Shown here: positions 36,236 through 45,902 of the stretch, in pieces
Layout: each line of letters opens with the position of its first letter
Position numbering within the stretch: position 1 is the first letter of the stretch
Source: an uncultured Alphaproteobacteria bacterium
GTDB taxonomy: Bacteria > Pseudomonadota > Alphaproteobacteria > Caulobacterales > Caulobacteraceae
Direction of reading: 5' to 3'
Assembly: GCA_903909375.1 (NCBI GenBank)
Contig: CAIVVM010000038.1
Coordinates: 106,844 to 170,843 of the forward strand
DNA: 64,000 nucleotides
Program-made: the position numbers and the translations under genes
Notes under the pieces: generated by a model
What the model was told of the DNA's origin: nothing
Seen by the model: the letters and a program-made list of their open reading frames with translations, nothing else
Databases searched by the model: none

Positions 36236-38326
36236 TCAGGCCCGTGTCATCAACGCCGGACCAAACATGGCGGGGTCCGAGACGCTGTCGCGGCCGGTCT
36301 CAAGCCGGCCGGCGACACGCCGCAGCCAGTCCGGATGATCGACCAGCGTCAGCGACAGGTCGTGCCAGCCTTTTGATCCGGCCAGCGTCCACGTCTTCGA
36401 GACCGTCGCGCCCGGGGGTGTCGTGACGACCCAGGCCCTGTGCCCATAGGCGTTGGCGCGCGCCTGAACCGACAGAGGCTTTGGCCCGGCATTCCTGAGC
36501 GTGAGGGTCAGCTTCGCGGCCTTGCGGTCAAAGGCGGTGGTGACCACGAGGCCGGGGTCGGTCCCGCCTCGGAAATGCCGATGGAACCCGTTGGGGCCCA
36601 GGACCCATAGATCATATCCGCCTGCCGTCATTGGCCAGGTCGCACCCAGGGTCTCGCCGGCCGCCACGGTGTAGCGCCGCGGTGGCGGTGACAGGTCGTT
36701 CAGATCATAGACGTGGAGCACCGCAGCCACCGCGCCAGTGTTGGCCAGATCGATTCGGGCGGCATCCCCGGCGATCGAAAGGGTAGCATTGAGGTCATAG
36801 GGCAAGGCCCGTGACAGTCGGACTCCCGCGGCCTGTTCCGGCGCCACCACCTTGGACGGTGTCGGTGGCCGGGTTGTCTTGCCCAGAGCCGCCGCGCGTT
36901 CCGCCATTGCGCGCGTCGCTGGCATCTTGGGCGGCGTCCGCTCGCGGTTGGGCGTTCTGAAATCAAAGCAGGAAGTCAGGTCACCGCAGACGGCCCGTCG
37001 CCAGGGCGAAATCTCGGGCGAGGCGACGCCGAACCGGGCCTCCAGAAACCGGATCACCGATGTATGGTCAAACACCTGCGAATTGACCCATCCGCCCCGG
37101 CTCCAGGGCGAGATCACATACATCGGCACGCGTGGCCCCAGGCCGTAGGGTCGCCCACGGTACTTCGGCAGATCGATAGGCTCCGCCGGATTGGGGGTCA
37201 GGTGGTGCTCGCCCGTCAGGTCGATGCTGGACCCGCCCAGCAGGCCGCCCGTCGCATCCCGCGACGGCGGCGCGGGCGGCGGTGCATGGTCGAAGAAGCC
37301 GTCGTTCTCGTCGAACATCACCAAGAGGACGGTCCTGGCCCAGACCTCCGGGTTTGCGGTGAGCGCGTCCAGAACCCGGGCGGTGTAGTCAGAGCCCTGG
37401 GCCGGGCTGGACGGGTCCGGGTGCTCGGAATCCTTGGCGCCGGCTACAATGTACGAGACCTGCGGCAACACCCCGGCCATCACATCGGCCTTCAGACGAT
37501 CCAGCCGGTAGGTCGACAGGCCCTCCGTCGCCAGCACGCTCTGGGCGCCAGGCGCCTTGTCATAGGCGGCTCGAAAACGGGCGAAGCCCTCCAGCGGGTT
37601 GTCGCTGAAGTTGTCGGCCATGTCCTGATAGACCCGCCAGGAGACACCCCCTGCCTGCAGACGCTCCGGATAGGTCATCCAGCTGTAGGCCGTCTTCGGT
37701 CCGCCTTTCTGGGGCAGGCTGTCATGCGAATTGCTGAGCGACGGGCCACCGCCCTTGCCTGCCGGGTCGTTCGTGCCCGTGAACAGGAATAGCCGGTTCG
37801 AATTGGTGCCGACCTGCATCGAGCAGTGGTAGGCGTCACACAGCGTGAAGGCGTTCGCCAGCGCATACTGGAACGGCAGATCCGCCGGCTCGAAATAGCC
37901 CATGGAATGGGGCTGCTTGGCCACCGGCCAGTCGGCCATACGGCCCTGGTCCCAGGCGGTCTGGGCGTCTGTCCAGTTGTGAGGCGTGCCCGCCACCCGC
38001 ATGTGGGCGAAGGTAGCGGTGGTGTTCAGCGGGAAGGGCGCGATGTGGGTCGGCTGGGCGCCGGGCGCATTGGCCTGGGTCCAGACGGTGCGACCGCCAG
38101 GCAACGGGATCGGGAACCGGTCGCCAAACCCCCGCACCCCGTTCATCACGCCGAAATAGTGATCGAAGCTGCGGTTCTCCTGCATCAGGATCACCACGTG
38201 CTCGACGTCCTTGATCGTGCCGGTACGCACGTTCGCGTCGATAGCCGCCGCCCGGGCGATGGCGGCCGGCAGGGCGGCGCCGGCGCCGGCGGTGGCGGCG
38301 ATCAGGAGTTGGCGGCGGTCGAGCAT
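36236..38326 (-). CDS. Phosphocholine-specific phospholipase C, Tat-exported
   Basis: 696 aa. A twin-arginine signal (MLDRRQLLIAATAGAGA) precedes the phosphoesterase domain with the family signature MQENRSFDHYFGVM and downstream VMFDENDGFFDH; two C-terminal repeat-type domains follow (from about residue 480). This matches PlcC/PlcH-type enzymes releasing phosphocholine from phosphatidylcholine or sphingomyelin, giving phosphate and carbon. Length is typical (about 700). It lies 8 bp after the amidohydrolase stop, so the two form a unit. No accessory PlcR is seen. Phosphate-starvation control is usual in relatives but no Pho box was recognised. Confidence 0.92.
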   Translation of the reverse strand: MLDRRQLLIAATAGAGAALPAAIARAAAIDANVRTGTIKDVEHVVILMQENRSFDHYFGVMNGVRGFGDRFPIPLPGGRTVWTQANAPGAQPTHIAPFPLNTTATFAHMRVAGTPHNWTDAQTAWDQGRMADWPVAKQPHSMGYFEPADLPFQYALANAFTLCDAYHCSMQVGTNSNRLFLFTGTNDPAGKGGGPSLSNSHDSLPQKGGPKTAYSWMTYPERLQAGGVSWRVYQDMADNFSDNPLEGFARFRAAYDKAPGAQSVLATEGLSTYRLDRLKADVMAGVLPQVSYIVAGAKDSEHPDPSSPAQGSDYTARVLDALTANPEVWARTVLLVMFDENDGFFDHAPPPAPPSRDATGGLLGGSSIDLTGEHHLTPNPAEPIDLPKYRGRPYGLGPRVPMYVISPWSRGGWVNSQVFDHTSVIRFLEARFGVASPEISPWRRAVCGDLTSCFDFRTPNRERTPPKMPATRAMAERAAALGKTTRPPTPSKVVAPEQAAGVRLSRALPYDLNATLSIAGDAARIDLANTGAVAAVLHVYDLNDLSPPPRRYTVAAGETLGATWPMTAGGYDLWVLGPNGFHRHFRGGTDPGLVVTTAFDRKAAKLTLTLRNAGPKPLSVQARANAYGHRAWVVTTPPGATVSKTWTLAGSKGWHDLSLTLVDHPDWLRRVAGRLETGRDSVSDPAMFGPALMTRA

Positions 38327-38334
38327 GGGGTCCC

Positions 38335-39624
38335 CTACGGCTTGTAGGTTACACCCTCCTTCATGACGAAACCAACTTGCTGGAGCGTGGCGACGTCCTT
38401 CAGCGGGTCGCCGCTAACGGCGATCAGGTCGGCGCTATGGCCAGGGGTCAGGCTGCCGGCGACAGTCGAGATCTGCAGGTGGTCCGCAGCGTTGACAGTC
38501 GCGGCCTGGATCGTTTCCAGCGGCGTCATACCAGCCTTCACCATCAGGACGAACTCATAGGCGTTGTCGCCGTGGGCCGACACCCCGGTGTCGGTGCCGA
38601 AGGCAATCTTCACACCGCCGGCGTGGGCCCGGCGAGTCATGTCGATCATCATCGGCCCGGCCTGCAGCGCCTTGGCTGATTGCGCCGGGGTGAAGAAGTT
38701 GTTCGGGCCCTGGACGATCTTCACCACGTAGTCGCCGGCCATCAGGGTTGGCACCAGGTAGCCGTTGTTCTTCTTGAGCAGCGCAATGCCCTCGGGATCA
38801 AGGTAGGTGCCGTGCTCGATGGAATCGCCGCCGGCCTTCAGGAAGCTGACGATGCCGTCGGCGCCGTGGGCGTGGGCGGTGACGCGGCGGCCCATGCGGT
38901 GGGCGCTCTCCACGATGGAATTCAGCTCCTCCTGTGAGAACTGCTGCGCCAGGCCCGCGGCCGTGTTCGAAAGCACCCCGCCCGTGGCGGTGATCTTGAT
39001 CACGTCGGCGCCCAGCCAGACCTGTTCGCGCGTGGCCCGCGCGCAGTCGGCGGCGCCCGAGCACACGGAGTTCGGCCGCAGGACGTGCATCACGTCTTCG
39101 CGCAAGCCGTTCACGTCCCCATGGCCGCCGTGGACCGAGATCGCCGATCCCGCCGCGATGATCCGCGGGCCAGGGACGTCACCCAGGGCGGTCGCCTTGC
39201 GCAGGGCGAAGACGGCGTCGTTATCGCCGCCCAGATCCGCCACGGTGGTGAAGCCGGCCATCAGCGTTCGCCGGGCATGGCGGGCGCCGACCATCGTCTG
39301 TTCGGCGGAGGACTGGGTCACCTCCTCCAGGCGCTGATTGGGATTGGACTGGCTGGTCAGGTGGACGTGGCTGTCGATCAGGCCAGGCAGCACGAAACTG
39401 GTCTTTAGGTCGATGACTTTGCCGCCCGGCTCCGACACATAGCCGTCGGCGATGCGCACCACCTTGCCGCCCTGGATCACCAGGGTCTTGGCGGTCTCGA
39501 CCTTGCCGGTGGCCGGATCGACCAGCACCCGGCCGGCCTGGACGAAGGTCGTCTGCGGCCCCTGGGCGGCGGCCGGGGCAGCGATGGCGGCGGCGGCCAG
39601 CGCACCGAGGATCAGGTTCTTCAT
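38335..39624 (-). CDS. Exported metal-dependent amidohydrolase (imidazolonepropionase/prolidase-like)
   Basis: 429 aa with a signal peptide (cleavage after APAAAQ). TIM-barrel amidohydrolase core: DSHVHLTS (first metal His pair), GRRVTAHAHGADGI, DSIEHGTYLDPEG and IAFGTDTGVSAHG, the latter with the catalytic Asp. This matches the subgroup annotated as Xaa-Pro dipeptidase or imidazolonepropionase-like, where exported members hydrolyse acyl-amino acid or dipeptide substrates. It is the first gene of the pair with phospholipase C. Confidence 0.9.
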   Translation of the reverse strand: MKNLILGALAAAAIAAPAAAQGPQTTFVQAGRVLVDPATGKVETAKTLVIQGGKVVRIADGYVSEPGGKVIDLKTSFVLPGLIDSHVHLTSQSNPNQRLEEVTQSSAEQTMVGARHARRTLMAGFTTVADLGGDNDAVFALRKATALGDVPGPRIIAAGSAISVHGGHGDVNGLREDVMHVLRPNSVCSGAADCARATREQVWLGADVIKITATGGVLSNTAAGLAQQFSQEELNSIVESAHRMGRRVTAHAHGADGIVSFLKAGGDSIEHGTYLDPEGIALLKKNNGYLVPTLMAGDYVVKIVQGPNNFFTPAQSAKALQAGPMMIDMTRRAHAGGVKIAFGTDTGVSAHGDNAYEFVLMVKAGMTPLETIQAATVNAADHLQISTVAGSLTPGHSADLIAVSGDPLKDVATLQQVGFVMKEGVTYKP

Positions 39625-39693
39625 GCGGATCAGCCCCAGAATGATGCGGCTCGATCCTAGGCCGTTCGCGGCTCAGCGGAAGAGGCCCGTGAC

Positions 39694-41277
39694 CTAAATC
39701 TGGCGCGCCCGGCCTTCCCAGTAAGGCGCGCGGACCTTGCCGCGCTGGATCTTTCCGGCTTCGGAGCGGGGCAGTTCCGTCACGAAATCCAGGCTGCGCG
39801 GCACCTTGAAGGCCGGCAGGCTGTCGCGGGCGAAGCCGAGGATCTCCTGGGCCAGCAGGTCCGAGGGCTGATAACCGGGCTTCAGCAGGATCACCGCCTT
39901 GACCTGTTCACCCCACTCGTCGTGCGGCACGCCCACCGTGGCGCTGTCGGCGACGGCGTCATGCTTGATCAGCTCGTTGTCGACTTCCTGCGGATAGATG
40001 TTCACCCCGCCGGAGATGATCGTCTCGGCGCTGCGGCCGGTCAGGAACAGATATCCATCGTCGTCGAAGTAGCCCATGTCGCCCATGGTGAAGTAGTCGC
40101 CGACGCGGCTGGCCTGGGTCTTTTTCTCGTCCTTGTAGTAGGTGAACGCCCCGCCCGGCGGCAGCTGGTGATAGATGGTGCCCGAGACGTTTGGCGGGCA
40201 CTCGTTGCCTTGCTCGTCGAGGATCTTGGAGCCCAGAAGTTCGGGGCGCTTGCCCACCGAGCCCGGCTTCTTCAGCCACTCATGGCTGTCGATCATGAAG
40301 CCCGCGCCGCCTTCCGAGCCCGCGTAGTATTCGCTGAGCACCGGGCCGAACCACTCGATCATCGCGAACTTTACCTCCGGCGGGCAAGGGGCGGCGCCGT
40401 GGACGATGTATTTGACCGACGAGACGTCATACTTGGCCTTCACCTCGGGCGGCAGCGCCAGCAGTCGCTGGAACATGATCGGCACCAGGTGCATGTGGGT
40501 GACCTTGTAACGGTCGATGGTGGCCAGGACGTGCTCTGAATCCCACTTGTCCATGAAGATCAGCGGGCATCCGGCGCCCATGGCGGCGCGCACATCGAAC
40601 ACCAGCGGCGCGGCGTGATAGGCCGGACCCGCACACATCTGGACAGACGTTTCGTTGTAGCCGCGCATCGCATACATCGCCTGCGGCGTAACGGCCGGAA
40701 CCGCCCGGAAAACGCCCTTGGGCCGGCCGGTGGTGCCGGAAGTGTAGAGCATCTGGTTGCCAAGGCTGGGGTCGGTGATGTCGGAACCGTCCAGACCGGC
40801 CAGCGCCTCATCATAGGGCGTGAACCCTTCGATGGCGCCGCCGATCGAAACCTTGATCTTCAGGTCTGGCGCCGCGTCGGCCGAAGGTCTGGCGGTTGCG
40901 ACCTTGGCTTCCGCAAAAAGGGCCAGGGCCTCGCAGTCATTCAGAATGTAGCTGATCTCATCCACATTCAGATGCCAGTTCACCGGGGTCAGCCGGAACC
41001 CGCCACGTAGCGTGGCGGCCTGGACCTCGACGAATTCGCCGCGGTTGGACGTCAGGATCGCGACCGCGTCGCCGGCTTTCAGGCCCGCATTGCGTAGCAG
41101 CCGGACCAGACGATTGGCGTTGGCGTTGACCTCCCCAAAGGTCCGTGTCTGGCCATCCGGATCAATGACCGAGGGCTTATCCGGCTGGACTGATGCCCAG
41201 ACCGCCGTGTTCATGCCCACCATGGCGGCCGCTTCCAGCCGCGCATTCAACGCTTCCTGCTCGCTCACTGATTCCAT
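39694..41277 (-). CDS. AMP-binding acyl-CoA synthetase
   Basis: Class I adenylate-forming enzyme (527 aa). P-loop YTSGTTGRPKG (178-188), GSEGGAG and TGRSAETIISGGVNIYPQEVD motifs, and C-terminal SEAGKIQRGKVR with the catalytic Lys. Forms acyl-AMP then acyl-CoA; chain or ring specificity is not decidable. No obvious beta-oxidation genes neighbour it. It is divergent from the DNA alkyltransferase over 194 bp. Confidence 0.93.
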   Translation of the reverse strand: MESVSEQEALNARLEAAAMVGMNTAVWASVQPDKPSVIDPDGQTRTFGEVNANANRLVRLLRNAGLKAGDAVAILTSNRGEFVEVQAATLRGGFRLTPVNWHLNVDEISYILNDCEALALFAEAKVATARPSADAAPDLKIKVSIGGAIEGFTPYDEALAGLDGSDITDPSLGNQMLYTSGTTGRPKGVFRAVPAVTPQAMYAMRGYNETSVQMCAGPAYHAAPLVFDVRAAMGAGCPLIFMDKWDSEHVLATIDRYKVTHMHLVPIMFQRLLALPPEVKAKYDVSSVKYIVHGAAPCPPEVKFAMIEWFGPVLSEYYAGSEGGAGFMIDSHEWLKKPGSVGKRPELLGSKILDEQGNECPPNVSGTIYHQLPPGGAFTYYKDEKKTQASRVGDYFTMGDMGYFDDDGYLFLTGRSAETIISGGVNIYPQEVDNELIKHDAVADSATVGVPHDEWGEQVKAVILLKPGYQPSDLLAQEILGFARDSLPAFKVPRSLDFVTELPRSEAGKIQRGKVRAPYWEGRARQI

Positions 41278-41434
41278 CCCGTATTCTGGGGCGACGCTTG
41301 AGAGGCGTCATTCCCGATCTTCGAAAACATCATGGCATGCCCGGGCTCGGGCGGACAATCGCCGACTTTGGCATTTTGGGATCTCGTCGAGGTCCGTCGC
41401 GGGGCGACGCGCCGGGGGTACAGGTCCGAAATCC

Positions 41435-41457
41435 GCGAGCGCCCCGCCGGCGCTCGC
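41435..41457. repeat. 9-bp perfect hairpin upstream of the alkyltransferase gene
   Basis: GCGAGCGCC (41435-41443) and GGCGCTCGC (41449-41457) form a perfect stem with loop CCGCC, ending 14 bp before the alkyltransferase ATG. It could be an operator, a structured 5' leader masking the ribosome site, or a terminator for nothing in particular (no T-run). No Ada-type box was recognised. Confidence 0.45.
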
Positions 41458-41471
41458 ACTAGGTTTGATCC

Positions 41472-42008
41472 ATGACGCACTACGCACTCTTCGAAACCGG
41501 GATCGGTTGGGCGGGGATCGCCTGGGGCGACGCGGGCCTGATCGGCGTTCATTTGCCTGAGCCGGAACGAGAGGCCGCGCGACGCAGTTTCATCCGGCGG
41601 TTTCCTGATATGGCCGAAGCACCGGTTCCCACACATCAGACCTCGACGGTCACGCGCATCTGCGCGCTGCTGCGCGGCCAGCAGGTGGATTTCGCCGATG
41701 TACCTCTGGATCTTGCGCGAACGCCGGCGTTCCACGCCCGCGTTTATGAGATCACTCGCGCCATACCGGCCGGGGAGACCCTGACCTATGGCGAGATCGC
41801 GGTCCGGTTGGGCGACAAGCTGCTGGCGCGCGACGTTGGTCAGGCGCTCGGCAAGAACCCCTGGCCCATCGTGGTCCCGTGTCATCGTGTGACGGCGGCT
41901 GGCGGCAAGCCGGGCGGATTCTCGGCGCGTGGCGGGGTCAACACCAAGCTCAGGCTGCTCGCCATCGAAGGCGCCAAGGCGGCGGCGCAAGCGGACTTGT
42001 TCGCTTAA
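41472..42008 (+). CDS. ogt: Methylated-DNA-protein-cysteine S-methyltransferase
   Basis: Suicide repair protein that transfers alkyl groups from O6-alkylguanine to itself (178 aa). Acceptor site IVVPCHRV with Cys137, Asn-hinge-like GKNPWPI, and GGFSARGGVNTKLRLLAIEG downstream. An N-terminal ribonuclease-like domain is present. Single-domain, so the Ogt type rather than Ada. The stop overlaps the convergent M3 peptidase stop by 4 bp. Confidence 0.92.
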   Translation: MTHYALFETGIGWAGIAWGDAGLIGVHLPEPEREAARRSFIRRFPDMAEAPVPTHQTSTVTRICALLRGQQVDFADVPLDLARTPAFHARVYEITRAIPAGETLTYGEIAVRLGDKLLARDVGQALGKNPWPIVVPCHRVTAAGGKPGGFSARGGVNTKLRLLAIEGAKAAAQADLFA

Positions 42009-44116
42009 GTCGCCGGGAAGCCCTTGCTCTTGAGGTAGGCCGAGACGTCGGGATCGCGTCCGCGGAAGGCGCGATAGCCGGCCTTGGGGTCCACGGCGTT
42101 GCCAACTGACATGACGTGATCGTAGAGGCGCTTCGCCACCCCCTTGTCGTAGAGGCCGCCTGGCGCCTGGACGAACGCTTCGGCGGCGTCAGCGGACATC
42201 ACCTCGGACCAGATGTAGGAATAGTAGCCCGCCGACTGGCTGTCGCTCGTGAACAGGTGCTGGAAGTGCGGCAGGCGATGGCGCATCGCCAGTTCCTTCG
42301 GCATGCCCAGTCGGGCCAGTTCCTCGCGTTCAAAAGCCTTGGGGTCGATATCGGTGGCGTCGGCCAGATGCAGTTTCATGTCGATCAGGGCCGAGGCCAG
42401 AAGTTCGGTGACGTTGAAACCCTGTCGGAAGGTGCTGGCCCTGCGGATCTTCGCGATCAGATCGTCCGGTAGCGGCGCGCCGGTGACATGATGCCGGGCA
42501 AATCGTTTCAGCACTTCCGGCGAGAGGAGCCAGCTCTCCAGGAGCAACCCGGGGAATTCGACATAGTCCCCGAACACACGGACGCCAGAAAGCGTGGGGT
42601 AGGTTACCTCCGAGTTCAGCCCGTGAAGGGCGTGACCGAACTCATGGAACAGGGTGGTGGCGTCGGCCCATGAGATCAGCGTCGGCTGATCGGGCGCGCC
42701 AGGCACGAAGCTGGCATTGTTGGAGACGATGGCGGTGACCCGCCCGCCATAGGTCTGCTGCGCCCGATAGGTGTTCATCCAGGCGCCCGAGGTCTTGCCG
42801 GGCCGGGCGAGTGTGTCGAAATACCAGAGGCCCATGGGCCGCGCGCCGCGCCTGACCTCATAGACGGTGACGCTGGGGTGCTGCGTCGGGACATCGAAGA
42901 CCTGGGTGAACCGCAGGCCGTAGAGGCGCCCAGCCACCCAGTGCAGGGCCTCGCGCATCCGGTCGAGTTGCAGGTAGGGCTTCACCTCATTGAGGTCGAG
43001 ATCGTAGCGGGCCTTGCGGACCTTCTCGGCATAGTAGCGGTAGTCCCAGGGTGCGATCTGCACGCCGACGGTTTCCCGGTCGGCGATGGCCTGCATTTCG
43101 GCCACCTCTTCATGGACCCGGGCAATGGCCGAGGGCCAGACGCGGAGCATCAGGTCCAGGGCGGCCTGCGGGGTTCCGGCCATGGAGCTCTTGTCCAGGT
43201 TCCAGTGGGCGTGGGTGGCATAGCCCAACAGCTTCGCCCGCTCGGCGCGGAGCCGCAGAATCCGTGTGATCAGGCCATTGTTGTCGCGCGCGTCGCCGTT
43301 GTCGCCCCGACCGTAGAAGGATCTCCAGACGCGCTCACGCAGATCCCGCCGGTCCGAGGACGTCAGGAATGGATCGACGGCGGAGCGAATGTTGAGAATG
43401 GCGAAGTCACCGGGACGTCGCCGTGCCGCAGCCGCAGTCGCGGCGCTGGCTCGCAGGTCTGTCGGCAGTCCCGACAGATCGGCCTCCTTCAGGTAGAGAA
43501 CGTGATCGTTCTCCTCCACCAGCACATTCTGGGCGAAGATCGTGTAGCAGCCGGCCAGTTCCGCATTGATGGCCGCAAGCCTCGCCTTGCCCGGCGGTTC
43601 AAGCTGCGCCCCGCTCTGCACCATGCGGCTCCATCGAAGCTCGGTGAGGCGCATCTGCTCGACGGTCAGTCGTGACGCGTGTCGCGCCTGATAGACCGCA
43701 TCCACTCGCCTGAAGAGCGCGCTGTGCTGCTTGATCCGATCGAGGTGCCCCGCCAGCCGGGGTCGAAGTGCGCGGTCTGCGGCGCGGACTTCGGGAGTCG
43801 AGAGTGTGCCGATCCAGACACTGTAGATCGCCGCGGCGCGCCCGGCCGCCGATCCGGTAGCCTCCAGAGCAGCGATGGTGTTGTCGAACGTCGGCGGGGC
43901 GGTGTCGGCGGCCAGGGTTTCCACCTCTTGCCACTCCTCGGCCATTGCGGCCTCCGCAGCAGGAACAAACTCGGCGACCTTGACCCGGTCAAAGGGAGGT
44001 ACGCCCCCGTATGGCCCTGTCCACGGCGTCAGCAGCGAATTCGTGATCTGCGAGGCGCCCGCGCGGGGCCAGGCCGCTGCGGCGACTGAAGCGGCCAGAA
44101 AAGTGCGCCGGCGCAT
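42005..44116 (-). CDS. M3 family oligopeptidase (peptidyl-dipeptidase Dcp-like)
   Basis: Zinc metallopeptidase, 703 aa, probably periplasmic: the N-terminus (MRRRTFLAASVAAAAWPRAGAS) is a Tat- or Sec-type signal. The zinc motif HEFGH (His491-His495) sits in the usual helix, followed by GDYVEFPGLLLESW, which holds the downstream Glu. The long helical N-terminal half fits M3 proteins. Dcp-like enzymes cut dipeptides from the C-terminus of oligopeptides. With the DUF885 hydrolase and permease elsewhere in the window it would fit peptide use; this is inference. Confidence 0.92.
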   Translation of the reverse strand: MRRRTFLAASVAAAAWPRAGASQITNSLLTPWTGPYGGVPPFDRVKVAEFVPAAEAAMAEEWQEVETLAADTAPPTFDNTIAALEATGSAAGRAAAIYSVWIGTLSTPEVRAADRALRPRLAGHLDRIKQHSALFRRVDAVYQARHASRLTVEQMRLTELRWSRMVQSGAQLEPPGKARLAAINAELAGCYTIFAQNVLVEENDHVLYLKEADLSGLPTDLRASAATAAAARRRPGDFAILNIRSAVDPFLTSSDRRDLRERVWRSFYGRGDNGDARDNNGLITRILRLRAERAKLLGYATHAHWNLDKSSMAGTPQAALDLMLRVWPSAIARVHEEVAEMQAIADRETVGVQIAPWDYRYYAEKVRKARYDLDLNEVKPYLQLDRMREALHWVAGRLYGLRFTQVFDVPTQHPSVTVYEVRRGARPMGLWYFDTLARPGKTSGAWMNTYRAQQTYGGRVTAIVSNNASFVPGAPDQPTLISWADATTLFHEFGHALHGLNSEVTYPTLSGVRVFGDYVEFPGLLLESWLLSPEVLKRFARHHVTGAPLPDDLIAKIRRASTFRQGFNVTELLASALIDMKLHLADATDIDPKAFEREELARLGMPKELAMRHRLPHFQHLFTSDSQSAGYYSYIWSEVMSADAAEAFVQAPGGLYDKGVAKRLYDHVMSVGNAVDPKAGYRAFRGRDPDVSAYLKSKGFPAT

Positions 44117-44183
44117 GGGGTCTCCGGAAGATGGCTCCCGGGCTTCTACGATGAACCGTTCAGGACGTCACCCGCGCGCGGAT

Positions 44184-44846
44184 CTAGTGCGCCATCCCGC
44201 TCTGGCCACCGCCAATTGCGCCCGTCAGATCCTGCGATCGACTGATGGCTGTCGCCTCCCGGTTCGCAAGACCAAAGGCCGTGAGCAGCATGACCACCAG
44301 ATGATGCCCTTGATCAACGCCAACCCGGCCGAGATAGTACTCGCGCATGGCCATCCGCAGAGCGCCGAACGCGAGGATTCTGGCGGCCCGCAGGTCGCCC
44401 GAATGGAAACGTCCGTCGGCGACGGCGCGTCGGTGCAGGATGTCGAACTGTTCCTGCCAGACGGGCTCGAGCGGGGCCGCCGATCCCTCCAGCCGGATCG
44501 CCACCCAACCCTTGACCGGGTCCGCAATCGTTGCAGCCCAGATATGATGCAGGATCGCAGCAATCAGTTCGACGGGGTCGTCGATGGTGTTTCGGGCGTC
44601 CTCGAGCCCCCAGTCAAGCTCGCCGATGATGCGCGCATTCAGTGCCTGAAGCACATCCATCACTGTGGGGAAGCAGGTCAGAAAGTCATCGCGTGTCACG
44701 TCAGTGGCGCTGACGAAATCTTCGATGGAACAGGTGTTCGGACCCTTGGCCGCGATGACCCTCGCCGCCGCGTCCAGAATCCGCCGACGCAAGCCCGTCT
44801 GCGGCTCACCTGCGCGATGGGGCTCGCCCCAAGACCTCTCACCCAT
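44184..44846 (-). CDS. TetR/AcrR family transcriptional regulator
   Basis: 220 aa. The start at 44846 was chosen because an upstream ATG at 44951 would put the candidate operator inside the gene and adds a poorly conserved basic leader. N-terminal HTH: RRRILDAAARVIAAKGPN, then SIEDFVSATDVTRDDFLTCFPTVMDVLQAL, typical of TetR with a rather unusual second helix. The ligand domain has no diagnostic motif. A 21-bp dyad lies 52 bp upstream. The regulated gene may be itself or the divergent murI. Confidence 0.88.
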   Translation of the reverse strand: MGERSWGEPHRAGEPQTGLRRRILDAAARVIAAKGPNTCSIEDFVSATDVTRDDFLTCFPTVMDVLQALNARIIGELDWGLEDARNTIDDPVELIAAILHHIWAATIADPVKGWVAIRLEGSAAPLEPVWQEQFDILHRRAVADGRFHSGDLRAARILAFGALRMAMREYYLGRVGVDQGHHLVVMLLTAFGLANREATAISRSQDLTGAIGGGQSGMAH

Positions 44847-44897
44847 CCGACCCGTCCCCCAACGGTCATTCGCAGCGCCGGCGGACCCTAGACTAAG

Positions 44898-44918
44898 GAT
44901 TTGCGACGGTGTCAAATC
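44898..44918. promoter_or_regulatory. Candidate TetR-type operator between the regulator and murI
   Basis: Perfect inverted hexamers GATTTG (44898-44903) and CAAATC (44913-44918) surround a nine-base centre that retains AC and GT symmetry. The dyad is 52 bp upstream of the regulator start and 98 bp upstream of murI, a usual place for TetR autoregulation. Confidence 0.6.
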
Positions 44919-45016
44919 GAGTCGCCTGAGACGTGTGTGGGTACAGGCCATAGGCGAATGGATCGCCGATCTTAGCCAACGGTGACAGTCCCCGCGACGC
45001 CCGCTAACACCGGCGT

Positions 45017-45868
45017 ATGGCGATAGGTGTCTTTGACTCTGGTGTCGGTGGCTTGACGGTGCATCATCGTCTCGTCGAGCGGTTTCCGACCGCCGATTTC
45101 GTTTATCTCGCCGACCAGGCCAATGCGCCCTATGGCGGCAAGTCGGGCGAGGAGATCGTTGATCTCACGCGAGCAGGCTGTGTCCGACTGTTCGAGCAGG
45201 GCTGCGATGTGGTCGTGCTGGCTTGCAATACTGCCGCCAGTGTGGCGCTCCGGCGACTGCAGCAGACCTGGCTGCCGGGGTATCGGCGCGAGCTGGGCCG
45301 GTCGGTGAACATCCTGGGGATCGTCGTGCCCACCATCGAGGCGGCGACCGGCCTGCCGTGGGAACATGAGGCGGACCGTCGCGGCGACAAGGTTGAGAAG
45401 CTGGATGTGCTGGGGGTGTTCTCCACGCCGGCGACCGCCCGGAGCCGGGTCTATGAGATCGAGATCGACAAGCGGCGACAGGATGTGGCGGTGTTCTCCG
45501 AGTCCTGTCCGGATCTGGCCCGGATGATCGAGACGGGAGCATCCAGGGTGGAGTTGACCACTGTGATTGCAGGCCACGTGAAGGCGCTGGCCACACGGAT
45601 CGGCCGGCATCCGGATCGGGCGATCCTGGGCTGCACCCACTATGAGATAGTGGCGGACATGTTCCAGGCAGCGCTGCCGCCAGGTACGCCGCTGATCCGT
45701 CAGCCCGAGGCGACAGCCGATGCGCTGGCGCGTTATCTGGCGCGGCATCCGGAGTTCGATCCCGGGACGTCGTCGCGTCGACTTTTCCTGACCACGGGGC
45801 AGCCGGGGGCTCAGCACGGACTGGTCGAGGCTTTCTGGGGCGGGCCGCTGAGTTTTCAGTCGGCCTGA
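45017..45868 (+). CDS. murI: Glutamate racemase
   Basis: Converts L-glutamate to D-glutamate for peptidoglycan (283 aa). Start FDSGVGGLTVH, the first catalytic Cys70 in VVLACNTAAS, the second in ILGCTHYEIV. Both catalytic cysteines intact. It is divergent from the TetR gene, and the oxyR gene follows 58 bp downstream. Confidence 0.95.
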   Translation: MAIGVFDSGVGGLTVHHRLVERFPTADFVYLADQANAPYGGKSGEEIVDLTRAGCVRLFEQGCDVVVLACNTAASVALRRLQQTWLPGYRRELGRSVNILGIVVPTIEAATGLPWEHEADRRGDKVEKLDVLGVFSTPATARSRVYEIEIDKRRQDVAVFSESCPDLARMIETGASRVELTTVIAGHVKALATRIGRHPDRAILGCTHYEIVADMFQAALPPGTPLIRQPEATADALARYLARHPEFDPGTSSRRLFLTTGQPGAQHGLVEAFWGGPLSFQSA

Positions 45869-45902
45869 TCCGAGGGCATCCTCGATAGATTTTGCGATAT
45901 GC

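Noticed and set aside
44847..44951. Longer TetR N-terminus from ATG 44951
   Set aside because: It would include the candidate operator, lacks a family-like sequence and adds a basic stretch before the HTH.
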